A stretch of DNA of 64,000 bases from Xiphydria camelus. Taxonomy: Eukaryota > Arthropoda > Insecta > Hymenoptera > Xiphydriidae. The number at the start of each line of letters is the position of its first letter. Position 1 is the first letter of the stretch. The translations under genes and the position numbers were made by a program. Of this stretch, positions 10,141-21,900 are shown in pieces. The notes beneath the pieces are model-generated. The model searched no databases, was not told where the DNA came from, and saw only the letters and a list, made by a program, of their open reading frames with translations. The stretch lies in assembly GCA_963678675.1 (NCBI GenBank), contig OY783194.1:16563421-16627420 (forward strand), given 5' to 3'.

Positions 10141-11189
10141 AGGTGCTTTCGACGGAGAGGTGTTCGCCGCGTCGACTGAGACTCGGAGGGATGGCATCGA
10201 AGAGTGGTACCTCGACTCCGGTGCAAGCCAGCACATGTCACCAGAAAAAATTCTTTTTGTGAATTTTGAGGAATTTCCAATACCGATCCCAGTGAGAATT
10301 GGCAATGGAGAAGTTATTCCAGCAACCGGGAAAGGAGAAATAGATATCCTCTGGCCTACGATGGGGAAAAATGGAACAAAAACTACCTAACCGAAGTGTT
10401 GTTTGTACCAGATTTAAAATATAATTTTTTTTCACTTGCCGCGGCTATGGATAAAGGACTGTGCATGGTATCAGATGAGAAGAAGTGCCGACTACAGCGA
10501 GGTGGGAGCACAGTTGCAGTGGGAGACAGGAACAACAACCTATACAGGATGAGGTTCAAGGTTCGCATTCCGGAGGGTCAAGCCAAGGAAGGCGAAGAAG
10601 CACTCCTACACGCCGGAAGCAAAGACGTTTTCAGACTGTGGCACGAGAGACTCGCTCATCAGCATACGGCACACATCCAGAAAACGCTGCGTAATTGGGG
10701 AATAAAGGCACAGAAGGAAGAGGATTGGTTCTGCGAGGCATGCGTCCTCGGAAAAATGAGTCGGAAGCCCTTTCCAGAGAGCCAAAACCAAGCGGAGAAA
10801 CCGGCAGAGCTCGTCCACGCAGATTTATGTGGCCCGATGGAACACATGTCGATTGGAAAAATTCAAGGTATTTTCTCCTGTTAAAAGACGACCACTCTCG
10901 TTACAGATTCGTCTACTTTCTGAACTCCAAATCCGAAGTCAAGACGTGTTTCGAGGATTTTCTTGCGCAAACAGAAAATCAGATCGGATCAAAAATACAA
11001 CGGCTCCAAACGGACAACGGACTTGAATTTATTAATAAGGATATGGAGGAAATCACACGTAAAAACGGGATTAAGCACGAAAAAAAACCGTTCCATCCAC
11101 GCCGGAACAGAACGGCGCAATCGAGCGTGAAAATCGGACAGTGGTGGAGGCAGCGAGGACAATGATACATGCGAAGAATCTCAGCTTAA
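10141..11189 (+). pseudogene. pol: Protease and integrase (5' part of pol) of copia element 1
   Basis: After the zinc knuckle the frame gives the aspartic protease motif LDSGASQHM. A stop near 10388 follows, then a new frame with NNLYRM and the integrase zinc-binding region [31 protein letters not shown], and HADLCGPM. The integrase core follows in another frame: [24 protein letters not shown] (second catalytic Asp) and [15 protein letters not shown]. The third catalytic residue, Glu, usually in a P-x-Q-N-G-x-x-E block, falls where the reading is shifted. The gene is then cut at TTAA (11186-11189) by the insertion 11190-15129 and resumes at 15130 with LWAEAVNTAVYVLNR. Confidence 0.85.
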
Positions 11190-11198
11190 CCCTTCTGA

Positions 11199-11548
11199 GG
11201 TCGCGTGATGAGGGCGGCCCCGCACTTTATTTTTAAATCGTCATAATTGCTTAACTACCTCGATTTGAACGATCACCGGCTACGTATTCCTTCATTGAAG
11301 TGTCGTGAATACGGTGAATATGATAGCTCTGCATTCATTAGAAAAATTGAAAAAAATATATTAATGAAGCGTGACGCGGAAAATGCGGGGCCGTCCTCAC
11401 TGTGCGACCAGATTCGCAGTAGAAATTTGGTCTGTGACGTTGCCAGCGACAACGCAATGCAAGTCGTGTCTCGTTACTGATTGCCGTATAATGTGGCAAC
11501 ATCGCGGTCCGCAATACACGGGCGGGACGGCCCTCATCACACGACCAG
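11199..11548. repeat. Inner inverted repeat at the left end of the palindromic element
   Basis: GGTCGCGTGATGAGGGCGGC near 11199 pairs with GCCCTCATCACACGACC near 11532. A second short pair (CTGAGGTCGC near 11196, GCGACCTCAG near 11568) encloses it. This block is absent from the right arm, so the two arms are not symmetrical at this end. Confidence 0.5.
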
Positions 11549-11576
11549 AAACGTTGGGTGAAAAGGTGCGACCTCA

Positions 11577-12590
11577 GGACGGCTATTCTATAACTGAGTG
11601 AAAGCCTGTTCCCGTGAGAAGTGGGCGGAGTTCACTGGAAAAGTAAGGGAGAGCGCCCACCAAAGTGGCGTGGCATAAGACGTGGCAGCGACGTGGCAAA
11701 AGTCATTGTTTCAACTCGTAGTGGCATGCTAGATGCATGTCGAAACAATGGTTTTTGCCACGTCGCTGCCACGTCTTATGCCACGCCACTTTGGTGGGCG
11801 CTCTCCCTAAGGAGACTCCTAGTCGCTATTCTCTAACTGCGGGAGTACGAAAATCGGGTGAACGTAGTTCCCGGGAGAATCGGTCTGCTCGGTCGGTCTG
11901 GTCGGGACGGCGATTCTAACCTATGTATCTACTTCTGTGACAGTGTGCCGCAGTTTACAGTTGATTAATTTGCGTGTTCCAACAAACGATACACAGTAGT
12001 CCGGCAATCTAAGCAAACGCGGTCATGAGTATATTAATGACTTACATAACTGATTTGTGCGATGTAAATTTGTGTCTTAGTTATAAAAAGATATACTCTT
12101 GTATATAAGAACTTTTTCCAGAGGTGGTAATAGGAAAAGTAGTTGGAAAAAATAATTTAACAAAAAGCACATTTCCCTAATGCTTACAATAAAAGTCAAA
12201 AGCAGCTTAATAATTAAAAAAGATATAGGTATTATACTGGTACCTAGTATTATTCCAAAATATGCATCCTCGAAAACGTACACTTATAAAACGTACCTGA
12301 AACCAAGCAAATTGTTTTAAATAGAGAAAACTGATTTCGTAACAATAAGACTGCGACACCGTAAAAATTAAATACATTAAAATATGGGACAAGAATGGCA
12401 TGTAAAATGTTATATAATAATCAAGAGCATGCTTCAAACTATAACTTAAACCAAAAAATGTACGTATCTGAACTTAGCATCATAGTAAACAGTTATGAAT
12501 TAATATGGACTTTTGACCTATTTCAGAACCACTGTGCGATGGTCGGAATTCTGATTAACGATCCTTAGTAATTAGTATCACCGCGATATA
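11577..12590 (+). repeat. Left arm of the palindrome
   Basis: It starts GGACGGCTATTCTATAACT and ends at CACCGCGATA next to a CAGGGTG MITE. It is the complement of 14052-15121 apart from a hairpin MITE (11646-11808) and about 130 bp missing relative to the right arm near 12090. Small frames such as the 76- and 68-codon ones are mirrored in the other arm and are not conserved beyond that. Confidence 0.8.
11646..11808. mobile_element. 163-bp hairpin MITE
   Basis: The first 67 bases (AGGGAGAGCGCCCACCAAAG..CATTGTTTC) are the almost perfect complement of the last 67, leaving a loop of about 28 bases. It is present only in the left arm of the palindrome, so it arrived after the arms formed. Confidence 0.8.
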
Positions 12591-13021
12591 CAGGGTGTAA
12601 CAGAGTAAGTGTTACAACGTGAAACTGTAGATTCCTTATGAAAGAAGAAAAAGATTTTTCCTCTTACAAAAATGTTCTGCAGGCTGTCGTTTTCGATATA
12701 AGGTAAAACAGGGTGAGTTGGCGAATGGAGTTGGCCCCTCGTTTCTATGGAAAGAAATGGAAACGAGGGGCCGACTTCATTCGCCAACTCACCCCGTTTT
12801 ACCTTATTTAAACCACGAACTACTTGTTATTAGGGGTCAACACTCAAATCTGATAAAAATAGTTCGAGGTTTAAAGAAAAACGATTTTTTTTTCAAAACT
12901 TTGACATCCTGTATATCAAAAACGAAAGCACGCAGAACATTTTTGTAAGAGGAAAAATCTTTTTCTTTTTTCACAAGGAATCTACAGTTTCACGTTGTAA
13001 CACTTACTCTGTTACACCCTG
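12591..13021. mobile_element. CAGGGTG palindromic MITE with a nested hairpin, copy 1
   Basis: The ends CAGGGTGTAACAGAGTAAGT and ACTTACTCTGTTACACCCTG are flanked by TA (12589-12590, 13022-13023), the Tc1/mariner-type duplication. The two halves are mirror images. It matches the full copy at 61364-61729 but contains the extra hairpin 12701-12804. Confidence 0.85.
12701..12804. mobile_element. 104-bp hairpin MITE nested in the CAGGGTG MITE
   Basis: AGGTAAAACAGGGTGAGTTG at the left and its complement at the right, flanked by TA on both sides (12699-12700, 12805-12806). The interior stem contains GGCCCCTCGTTTC. It is missing from the copy at 61364-61729, which fixes the order of insertion. Confidence 0.85.
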
Positions 13022-13976
13022 TATATAACTCGTTCACCAAAGCCCGTATAACCTTCAAGGGTTACTTTATTTTATAGCGGTAAATTCGAATATTCTATAC
13101 TAATTTAGGACTGCTATTCTAACGAGAAATAATGAGCGGAGAAACTGTTAATTTATAACCTACCGTCAAGTATTAACCATCCTGTCTAATTCAAAGCGCA
13201 TTTAGTTTATTCTCTCTTAACTCTGCTATCGGTCGCTGTTCCGTCTTGCGATAAACGGAATTCGACACAATGCTTCGAACCGTTTAATAGTATCACAGTC
13301 AGAAATACCTCGCAAATCTATAGCTACTCTCGGATCGGAATCTACGAAACGGAACGGGGTATTTTTCGGCGAATCTAGGCTGCACGTGCGCTCGCAGTCC
13401 CGCACCATGCTCGGGAAGGGGTAATTACCGACCGCATCAGAAGAAGCCATTTCCCACAATACCTATTGTAATAGATACCGCTATACTTAGAATAATAAAT
13501 CAGCTTTGTAAAGGGAAGACAAGACGAATCTAATAGATGGCCGGTCGGATTAACTTAATACCTGGCTTATCCAGGTACAAAGAATCGAACCGTCATTCGA
13601 TGCAACATAACTCCTTTTATGGCCAGGGACGAGCAACGACGTCCTTGCCCACTCGAAAAATACAGTGGGGTAAAAAGTATTCATACACCACGGTGAGGTA
13701 CCGTTGAACTATGATTCACTTGCAAATAATTGAAATAAATTAATATCTATATTGGCATCAAAATATAGCTTGTACTGTCACCTTTCAAATTATATATATT
13801 TTATTGAAGAAAAAATATCGGGCTTCTGTCGGTAGCTGAGCTGCGTCAAAGGAGTTTCCAGCACGAGCGATCGTGTGTTTCTCCAGAATATGGATCAAAG
13901 TACCTCAAGTACTGCTATGGACATGCCACAGTTGGTTATTTCAACTATTCCTAGGTGTTGCATATATATCGATGGC
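13022..13976. other. Loop of the palindrome, with a solo Tc1-like end
   Basis: No gene supported. A 77-codon minus frame at 13226-13459 has no recognisable motif. CAGTGGGGTAAAAAGTATTC at 13663-13682, after TA, looks like a Tc1-family terminal repeat, but its partner is not in the window. Confidence 0.4.
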
Positions 13977-14046
13977 GAGAAAGATTTTTCTTCTTTCATA
14001 AGGAATCTACAGTTTCACGTTGTAACACTTACTCTGTTACACCCTG
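13977..14046. repeat. Partial CAGGGTG MITE (one end only)
   Basis: AAGATTTTTC..CATAAGGAATCTACAG..ACTTACTCTGTTACACCCTG matches the right end of 12591-13021. It abuts the right arm of the palindrome at the position mirrored by the full copy. Confidence 0.75.
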
Positions 14047-14051
14047 TATAT

Positions 14052-15121
14052 CGCAGTGATACTAATTACTAAGGATCGTTAATCAGAATTCCGACCATCG
14101 CACAGTGGTTCTGAAATAGGTCAAAAGTCCATAATATTCATAACTGCTTACTATGATGCTAAGTTCAGATACGTACATTTTTTGGTTTAAGTTATAGTTT
14201 GAAGCATGCCCTTGATTATTATATAACATTTTACATGCCATTCTTGTCCTATTTTAATGTATTGAATTTTTACGGTTTCGCAGTCTTATTGTTACGAAAT
14301 CAATTTTCTCTATTTAAAACAATTTGCTTGGTTTCAGGTACGTTTTATAAGTGTACGTTTTCAAGGATGCATATTTTGGAATAATACTAGGTACCAGTAT
14401 AATACCTATATCTTTTTTAATTATTAAGCTGCTTTTGACTTTTATTGTAAGCATTAGGGAAATGTGCTTTTTGTTAAATTATTTTTTCCAACTACTTTTC
14501 CTATTACCACCTCTGGAAAAAGTTCTTATATATAAGTATGTTTTTGAATTATTTTATATCATTTAATAATGAATGTTTCAGTTTAATATATTTTTTTATT
14601 ATGTTCCATTTACGTTATCATAGTAGAATAAATATATGGTTAATTTTTGGTCTTTTATTTTAACAGTATATCTTTATAACTAAGACATAAATTTACATCG
14701 CACAAATCAGTTATGTAACTCATTAATATACTCATGATCGCGTTTGCTTAGATCGCCGGACCACTGTGTATCGTTTGTTGGAACACGCAAATTAACAAAC
14801 TGTAAACTGCGGCACGCTGGCGCAGAAGTAGGTAGGCTAGAGTCGCCGTTCTCCCGGGGAGCAGGCTGCTTCTCACGGTCTTGACCAGTAGAAGTAAGTT
14901 CACCCGTTTTCGTGCGATGGGAGCGCTTCCGCAGTTACAGAATAGTGATTCCTTCACTCTCCTTGCTTTTTCAGTGAACATCGCCCGCTCCTCACTTAGA
15001 GAATAGCTGTTTAGGTACACGTTTCAACGGTCGGGCATGAGCTGGGCGAGGGAAGGTCTCACCTGTGGAACGGTCACTTCCCAGGTACGCTCACTCTCCC
15101 CGGAATTACAGAATAGCCGTC
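14052..15121 (-). repeat. Right arm of the palindrome
   Basis: Inverted copy of 11577-12590, with about 130 extra AT-rich bases near 14540-14670 and without the hairpin MITE. Divergence from the left arm is visible at scattered sites, so the arms are not being kept identical. Confidence 0.8.
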
Positions 15122-15129
15122 CAGAAGGG

Positions 15130-17336
15130 TTAAAGTTATGGGCAGAAGCGGTTAACACAGCGGTATACGTGTTGAATCGTACTGGGAAGAGCAGCGTCCC
15201 AGGGAAAGTCCCGCACGAGATGTGGTTTAGGAAATTACCGAACCAAATAGATTTCAAGATTTTCGACACGCGGGTTTTCGCACACGTTCCGAAGCAGAAG
15301 AGGAGGAAATGGGACCCCAAAGAGAAGGAAGGTATTTTCGTGGGCTACAGCGAAAATACCAAAGGATTTCGAGTCTGATTCCCAGCGCAAAACAAAGTGG
15401 AAACGCACAGAGACGTGTCCTTTCTACCGGAAGATTTTCGGCGTGTGGCTGTAATCCGAAAAGGAAAAGAAGAAGTCCAGTTTCGAATTAAGCCGCCTCA
15501 GGCCGAAGAAAATGAAGACAGCGCAGAAGAGGACGAGGACGACGAAGAAGTATCCAACAACAACGCAGAAAAGGAAGTGAACGCGCCTCAGGCTGAAGAA
15601 AACGAAGACAGCGCAGAAGAGGACGCGAGCGACGAAGAAGAGCCAGATGTTCAAGAGGAACAGCGCGAAGCTCCGCCAGAAGTACGAGACGTCGTTGGCG
15701 AGGCACAAGATGCGAGGCAGGGCTACGAGCTGCATAATCGTGACGCCATCCCGAAAACCAGAAAGGTATGGTGATCACGCGTCTTAGTTATAGAAGATAT
15801 CCCTCCTGCAGAAAACGGAGAACCCGCAACGTACGATAAGACCATCAAGTGCGAGGAAGCAGAATAATTGAAGGAAGCCATGGACGAGGAAATGAGCTCG
15901 CTCCAGACAAATAAAACTTGGACGCTCATACGACCACCGCCTCACGCATGGATTCTACAAAATCGATGTGTCTTCAGGCACAAACTCGGGGTGGGAGGTT
16001 TCGGGACGAAATACAAAGCACGACTCGTCGTGAAAGGTTTCACGCAAAGACCGGGGATAGATTATGAAGAAACCTTCAGTCCCGTCGTAAAATTTCCTTC
16101 TATAAGGGCAATACTAGCGGTAGCAGCTTCATGCAAAATGCACCTTAAGCAGTTTGATATTAAGACTGCGTATCTGAACGGCGACCTCGAGGAAGAAGTT
16201 TTCACCGCGCAACCGGAGAGTTTCAACGACGGCACAGGGCGCGTGTGCAAACTCCAAGAGGCTATATACAGACTCAAGCAATCGGCGAGATGCTGGAACA
16301 GAAAGTTCACAGCATGTCTCGCGAAATTCGATCTCAAGGCGAGTCAGGATGACCCGTGTGTGTTCACGAGCGATGATCGAAAGGAAAGACTCATCTTGGC
16401 AGTCTATGTAAACGACGCCTTAGTGGCATCGACGAGTAAAGAATTAATTAAGAGTCTGTTACAGCATTTGACAATCGAGCTGGAAATTGTCGTCACGTCT
16501 TTGAATATTTTTCTTGGAATGGAGATCACTCGCAGACCTCGTACGCGAAGAAAGTCCTGAAATGTTTCCGGATGGGGGAAGCGCACACAGTAGCCATTCC
16601 GGCTGACCAACACCAGGACCAGAGTCTGCAGAATACTTCGGGCGACAGCGGAGATACGGTCAGGGCACCGTACAAGGAGGCTGTGGGAAGTTTGCTCTAC
16701 CTGGCCATGGTGACTCGTCCGGACATCGCCTTTACCGTGAATGCGGTGAGCCAGTATGCTGTCGCCAAAAAAGATCAATTGGAACGCCGTGAAATGTATC
16801 TCAAAGTATGTAAAAGGAACCCTAGACTACGGTATTCTATTCAAGGGATCCGAGATTAATTTAACTTTAACAGCGTATAGCGACGCGGATTTTGCGGGAG
16901 ATAGAAGCACGCGAAAGTGTGTCTACTAGCGGGTACGTGATAAAAGTCGGAAATATTCCGGTCGTGTGGGGCTCGCAGAAACAACGATCGGTCGCACTAT
17001 CGACAGCAGAGTCGGAATATATTGCCGCGAGTAGGACCGCTCAAGAATTAATATGGATCAAAAGAGTTGTAAATGATTTAGTCAAAGTCAAGTTAAAGAA
17101 GCCGATTATGTTCATAGACAATCAAAGCGCGATAAAGCTAGTAAAAAACCCGCAATTTCATCGTACGACTAAGCACATAGAAATTAAGTATCACTTCATT
17201 CGAACGCAGTTCGAGAGAAAAGAATTTGACAGAATATATTGGAACAGACGATCAAGTCGCGGACATCCTCACAAAACCGTTAGGTAAAGTACGGTTCGAA
17301 CGTTTACGAGAGGAACTAGGATTAGTAAAACAGAAA
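15130..17336 (+). pseudogene. pol: Integrase 3' part, reverse transcriptase and RNase H of copia element 1
   Basis: The frame resumes with LWAEAVNTAVYVLNRTGKS and the integrase C-terminal GIFVGYSENTKGFRV, then a stop. An acidic linker (15480-15700) contains two near-identical repeats starting PPQAEENEDSAEE / APQAEENEDSAEE. Reverse transcriptase (15868-16560) shows KARLVVKGFTQRPGIDYEET, LKQFDIKTAYLNGDL and YRLKQSARCW. The active site reads YVNDA where copia has YVDDG, so the first of the paired Asp is lost. Shifts near 16560 and 16860 precede VGSLLYLAMVTRPDIAF and the RNase H part (YSDADFAGDR, STAESEYIAA, FIDNQSAIKLVKN). The acidic linker is longer than usual because of the duplication. Confidence 0.88.
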
Positions 17337-17500
17337 TAAGAAACTGAGCGGTATACTTTATTTTTTGTGTGAAAGCGGTGTTGGTCCAAAGTGGGAGTTG
17401 AGAACATTGTATTTTCCGGTGAGTGTTGGACTTGACAGAAATAAGAGACTGAGCGGTATATATTTTTTTTTAAGAAAGCAGTGTCGATCCAAAGTGGGAG
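17333..17500 (+). repeat. Tandem duplication of polypurine tract plus LTR start
   Basis: The string AGAAATAAGA-ACTGAGCGGTATA occurs at about 17333 and 17438. Each copy leads to CCAAAGTGGGAG, the polypurine tract. The first is followed by a decayed LTR start (TTGAGAACATTGTATTTTCC..GTGTTGGACTTGACA), the second by the true 3' LTR. About 105 bp are duplicated. Confidence 0.75.
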
Positions 17501-17758
17501 TGTTGAGAAAATTGTATTTTCCCGCGAGTGCTGGACTCGACACAGGTAGTAGCACCGTACGGTGGCCGCGACTAGCGCGATATCCTTCTCTGCTGCGGCC
17601 GACTACACGGCATCTATTTTTAGTTCGTTATACGCACTATCTTTTCCGCTTTCGCTTGATATGCTGTACTTCGTGCCGGCCGTTCCGTCGTTTCCTGTAT
17701 CGCTTAACAGCGAGTTATGTGTTATAGATAAATAAAGATCTTATAACTAGAAATATCA
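17501..17758 (+). repeat. 3' LTR of copia element 1
   Basis: Begins TGTTGAGAAAATTG directly after AAAGTGGGAG and ends AGAAATATCA. Compared with the 5' LTR it has scattered substitutions and indels, consistent with an old insertion. Confidence 0.9.
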
Positions 17759-18911
17759 AGAAAACTAAAAATGAAATTAATATTAATAGTGGGAATAACA
17801 ATTTCAAATATTTTATGTTTTTAATTTCATCAACTTTATAACGCTGCAAATTGTTTCATATTTTCCAATTTTTCTTTAATATGATTTTAGCTCTGTCAGA
17901 TTTCAACGACCTACATTTGGAACCAGTACAGTGAATTTGAATTTCCTATTACGTTATATTCAAACACATGAAATATAGATTGTATTTTCTCCTGTACCGA
18001 ACAAGTAAAACTTAACCGAATGAAGAATTGTATTAACGTTGCGTGAAATCTTCGACGATTAAGCTGCTCAATCTAATGTACAATACATAAAAATGCGATC
18101 AGTTTTAATATCCAAGTCAATCTGAAAATATAATTCTAGGTCAAATGTGTAATTTGCATTAATTAGTGCACCCCGTATACTCTGTAATAGTAAATTATAT
18201 AATGTACTTATCACCATTTTCAGAGAGAATTCAACAGAAATTCTTGATGTATTACTAATTGTAAGTGGAAGTATCTTTATTTTTGAGAATATACCAGACG
18301 TCCTAAACAACAATTCTATGAACTGATTCCAAGGTTTAGTTCCACTATTCTGGAGAATTGTCATAAAGCTAATACGACCATTTTAGGTGAAAATTCAAAT
18401 TGACTAATTTGATGTTATGATTATGATCTATAACTACAAAGTATATAAAAAGTTTCACATTTTGTCGATTCTTATCTCGCTGATTAAATTCAAGGTTTAT
18501 AAGAGAATCATATGTAAAATTTAAAGAAGCGATTAATCGTAGGTAATGTAGTTATTACTCGTATATATTAGGTATACAACTTTGATTCTGCCGTTTTCCT
18601 ATAGATGGCTTACGAGAAAAACGGCGAAAGCAAAGTGGTACATCTAATATTTCAAATAAATAAGATCATTTTCATTTGACCAAATATCAAAATTTGGTCT
18701 TTTAAAACAAATAATTGAGTAAAGAAACTTCTTTTTAAAACTAAGTTAGATTGCATTAGATTTAATAAATGAAAGAATTCAAATTTATTTATGCTTAATT
18801 TTAGTTTCATTTTATTATTAAATTTAATAAAATTGACAATTTAATTATCAATAACTAATTTTATTATTTTTATTTCAAACTTAATTATTATATGTTCTTT
18901 ACGATTATCTA
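17759..18911. other. AT-rich gap, no gene identified
   Basis: A 98-codon minus-strand frame (18068-18364) has no motif I recognise. It could be a chance frame. No inverted repeats of note. Confidence 0.4.
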
Positions 18912-21900
18912 ATGAATTTAGATGAAGAACGTAACAGTAATTACGAAGATTATGTTCCCGAAGAATTTTCAAATACTGTTCAAACAAATGAAGATAATAA
19001 CGGTAATACTATAACTCAGCAAGATCTAAGCAAGAAATCTATAGTATCAACTTTTAACGAAACATCGGTTTATGTGGGTACGTCAGTTCCGAATGATAGT
19101 GAATTGAGTGTTGCAATTTCCTCGACGCCTTCTAATGTGGAAAAAATTTCTGCATAATGAAGAGGACGTAAACAAATTCTTATTATTACCAGTAAAGAAT
19201 ATTGAGAGACAGGAAATCATCAGTTCAATTAGGAAAAAAGGAGACCATCTGTATAACTGATAAGAGGTATAATGGCGGCGATCTTTTAGTTTGCCGCAAA
19301 CCAAACGAAAAGATGCAAAAACGAGCAGATAATTTTATTCCATGTGCTATCTGTAAGAGGCAGTATTCTTCAATTACTCTCCGGCACCACTTAAAAAATG
19401 CGAAATAAGAAATAATTTACAAGTAGAAAAGCGGGGAGAGAGAATAGTTATGGTGAAATCTCGAACAACTGCTAGCAGAATGCATGAAAAAACACAAACA
19501 ATATGGTTAGAAAATATATTATACCATACATGCGAGATGGTGACATTGTTCGTACAAATCAATATGACGAGCTAATCATTCTTTTCGCAAATAAGCAATG
19601 TAATAAGTATGGAACACATCAACACTATTACGATATGATTCGTGCTCATTTACGATGACTTGGTCGTCTTTTACTTGCTATGAAAGAAATAAATCCCTCA
19701 GTGTTATCAATTTTGCAACAATGTATCAACCGAAGAATTATGACGGTGTTACCGTAAAAATGAAGATGACGATTATTACTACCGTAAAAATTGTTACTGG
19801 CTACGACGATAATAATCATACATTTGCTTATCCAGCCGTTGTATCCGGACTTGAGACTCTACTAAAACAAGTTGGTGAAATTTTATGCTCTGAATTTATT
19901 AAATTAGAAAAAAAAAAGGTGAATCAAAAGAAAGTCGAACATTTTGTAAAACTTCAACATGAAAATTATGGTATCGGCATCAATAGAATATCAGCAGAAA
20001 TGTAATCTCAACGTTACAGAAGAAATTCGGTAAAACTTCTCCAGACAAATGATATAACGAAATTACATGGCTACTTAAAAAAAACCTTCGAAGAATATAT
20101 TTTGAAAAATTTCAACAAGAATTTGATCCAAATGATTGGCATAAACTAGCTGAGGTAACATTAATATCGTTGTAAGTTTTCAACCGACGATGAGCCAGAG
20201 AGATTGAAAGAATTTATATTGAAGATTTCGAACAACATCAGAGTATTGAGAGTGATGATGACGTATACTAAACGTTATCTGCCCAAGCAAAGGAACTAGC
20301 AAATAAGTACCTATGTATGTCAGATTTGTAATTTGAGGGAAAAAGAATAGGGGAGTACCAGTTTTGGCTACTACGGAAATAGTAGAATGTCTGGTACTGA
20401 TTGTGAAATACCGGCAAAGAAGCCGGTGTTCATGATAAAAATCCATATTTGTTTGGGATACCGTCAAATGATCCTATTAGATTCAAACATCTACTTGCGT
20501 GCAATCTGATGCGGGAGTATGTATTTGCATGTGGTGCGAAAGATCCGGAATCTTTATGTAGGACGGAATTGAGGAAACACATTGCAACCAATTGCATTCA
20601 TCTTAATCTCTCAGAAAGTCAAGTGTCCGATTTGGCTAATTTCATGGGACATCATGACGTGAACCGCTTATTGAAACAGACATAGTGAAAGTTTCAAAAT
20701 GACTAGAGATAGATCAAGGGACAAATGATTCAAGTAATTCGGAGAAAGAACAAGAAAATTCTAAGATCGATGTACGTTATATTCTCAACAAAACAATTTA
20801 TTTTTATATCGACGTATTCTACACAAAATCACGTAACTCGGCGTTGGAGTTAGAAAACACGTATCTCGGCGCGAATGACGTGTTTTTCAACTGCTATACT
20901 TGAGATACGTGTTTCTTAAATTCAACGCCGAGTTCGTGATTTCTTTAAGGGTACGTCGATATATTAATCAAAAAGTACTTCAATAAATTAGAGTTTATCG
21001 AAGAAAAAAATGTATTATATGCAATAAAAATTAATAAAATTTATCTGAAACAGGAAAATAGTGGGAATCGATTTCGAGTAGCCTAACTTTGAATTAGGAA
21101 CAACCAGTTTTGTCAATAGCAATCAATACTTATATAACTTCTAGTTATTAACGTAAATCCTTAGATAAGTATTTCTTCAAGGAGGAAACATATAAACATA
21201 AATTTGCACAATAAAAGATTCTATTTAAATGGCATTTGTTTATTCTAAAAGAATTTACCTGACAATGAGTCTCAAGAATCGGGAGCCAAGTTTTGGTGCA
21301 TTATGTCCTTTGCGCATTATTATACTAGATATTATGAAGTGATATTTAAATGATTAGAAACTATTATATATTTATTGAGATATTTTGAATTTATTTAGAA
21401 GTGTTTCTCTAAGCATATTTCACAGTTACTTTTTGTAATATCGTTGTTTTTACAACTTTATCTTCACGTAAGCACATTAATAAAACTCTTATTAAAGCAA
21501 TCAAATATCATTGAGATAGAACCTTTTACTAGAATAGAAAATGTTTAGTTGAACTCATTATTAGTTACTTAGAAAATATTTAAATGAAAGTTATTGACCA
21601 ATTTTCAAAACTGTATTTTGATATAAGTTTCCGTTTCCTAATGCATTTGTTTAGTCAACATGATCGGAATTTTCTAAATTTCGATTCATTAAACACTTTT
21701 TTTGTATTTAAATAAAAAAATTGTTTTCCAATTTTAGAAATAAAGTCTGGTAGAAGTCGTGCAAATCGTCTTTGGAGTGATGATGAGCGAAGAATTATTT
21801 TAACCGCCTTCAAAAGTTACGTGAGTGGTGGAAAAATGCCATCAGGGATTCAAATGCAAAATGTCATCGATAAGCATGCTTGTCTTTATGGTCAAACAGT

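Larger units (their letters stand above)
11190..15129. mobile_element. 3.9-kb palindromic TTAA-flanked element inside copia integrase
   Basis: TTAA at 11186-11189 and 15130-15133 flanks ends CCCTTCTGAGG and its partner ACCAGAAGGG-type end (right end reads GTCCAGAAGGG). Removing it rejoins integrase codons (..AKNLSL-K-LWAEAVN..). Two arms of about 1 kb (11577-12590 and 14052-15121) are inverted repeats. The loop between them holds other repeats. No transposase is present, so it is non-autonomous; TTAA and CCC ends fit piggyBac-type mobilisation. Confidence 0.8.
8973..17758 (+). mobile_element. Copia element 1 (Ty1/copia LTR retrotransposon, degenerate)
   Basis: Similar LTRs at 8973-9224 and 17501-17758 flank a primer-binding site, gag, protease, integrase, reverse transcriptase and RNase H in copia order. 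Many frameshifts, an RT active-site change and a 3.9-kb insertion in the integrase (11190-15129) show that it is old and inactive. I could not identify a clean 5-bp target duplication (AAATT before, AGAAA after). Confidence 0.92.

Noticed and set aside
11581..12437. Open frames shared between the two palindrome arms as a conserved gene
   Set aside because: They match only because the arms are inverted copies; frames are broken differently in each arm.
13226..13459. 77-codon minus frame as a gene
   Set aside because: No motif, and it lies in the loop of a repeat element.
18068..18364. 98-codon minus frame as a receptor fragment
   Set aside because: No recognisable motif and no flanking splice sites.
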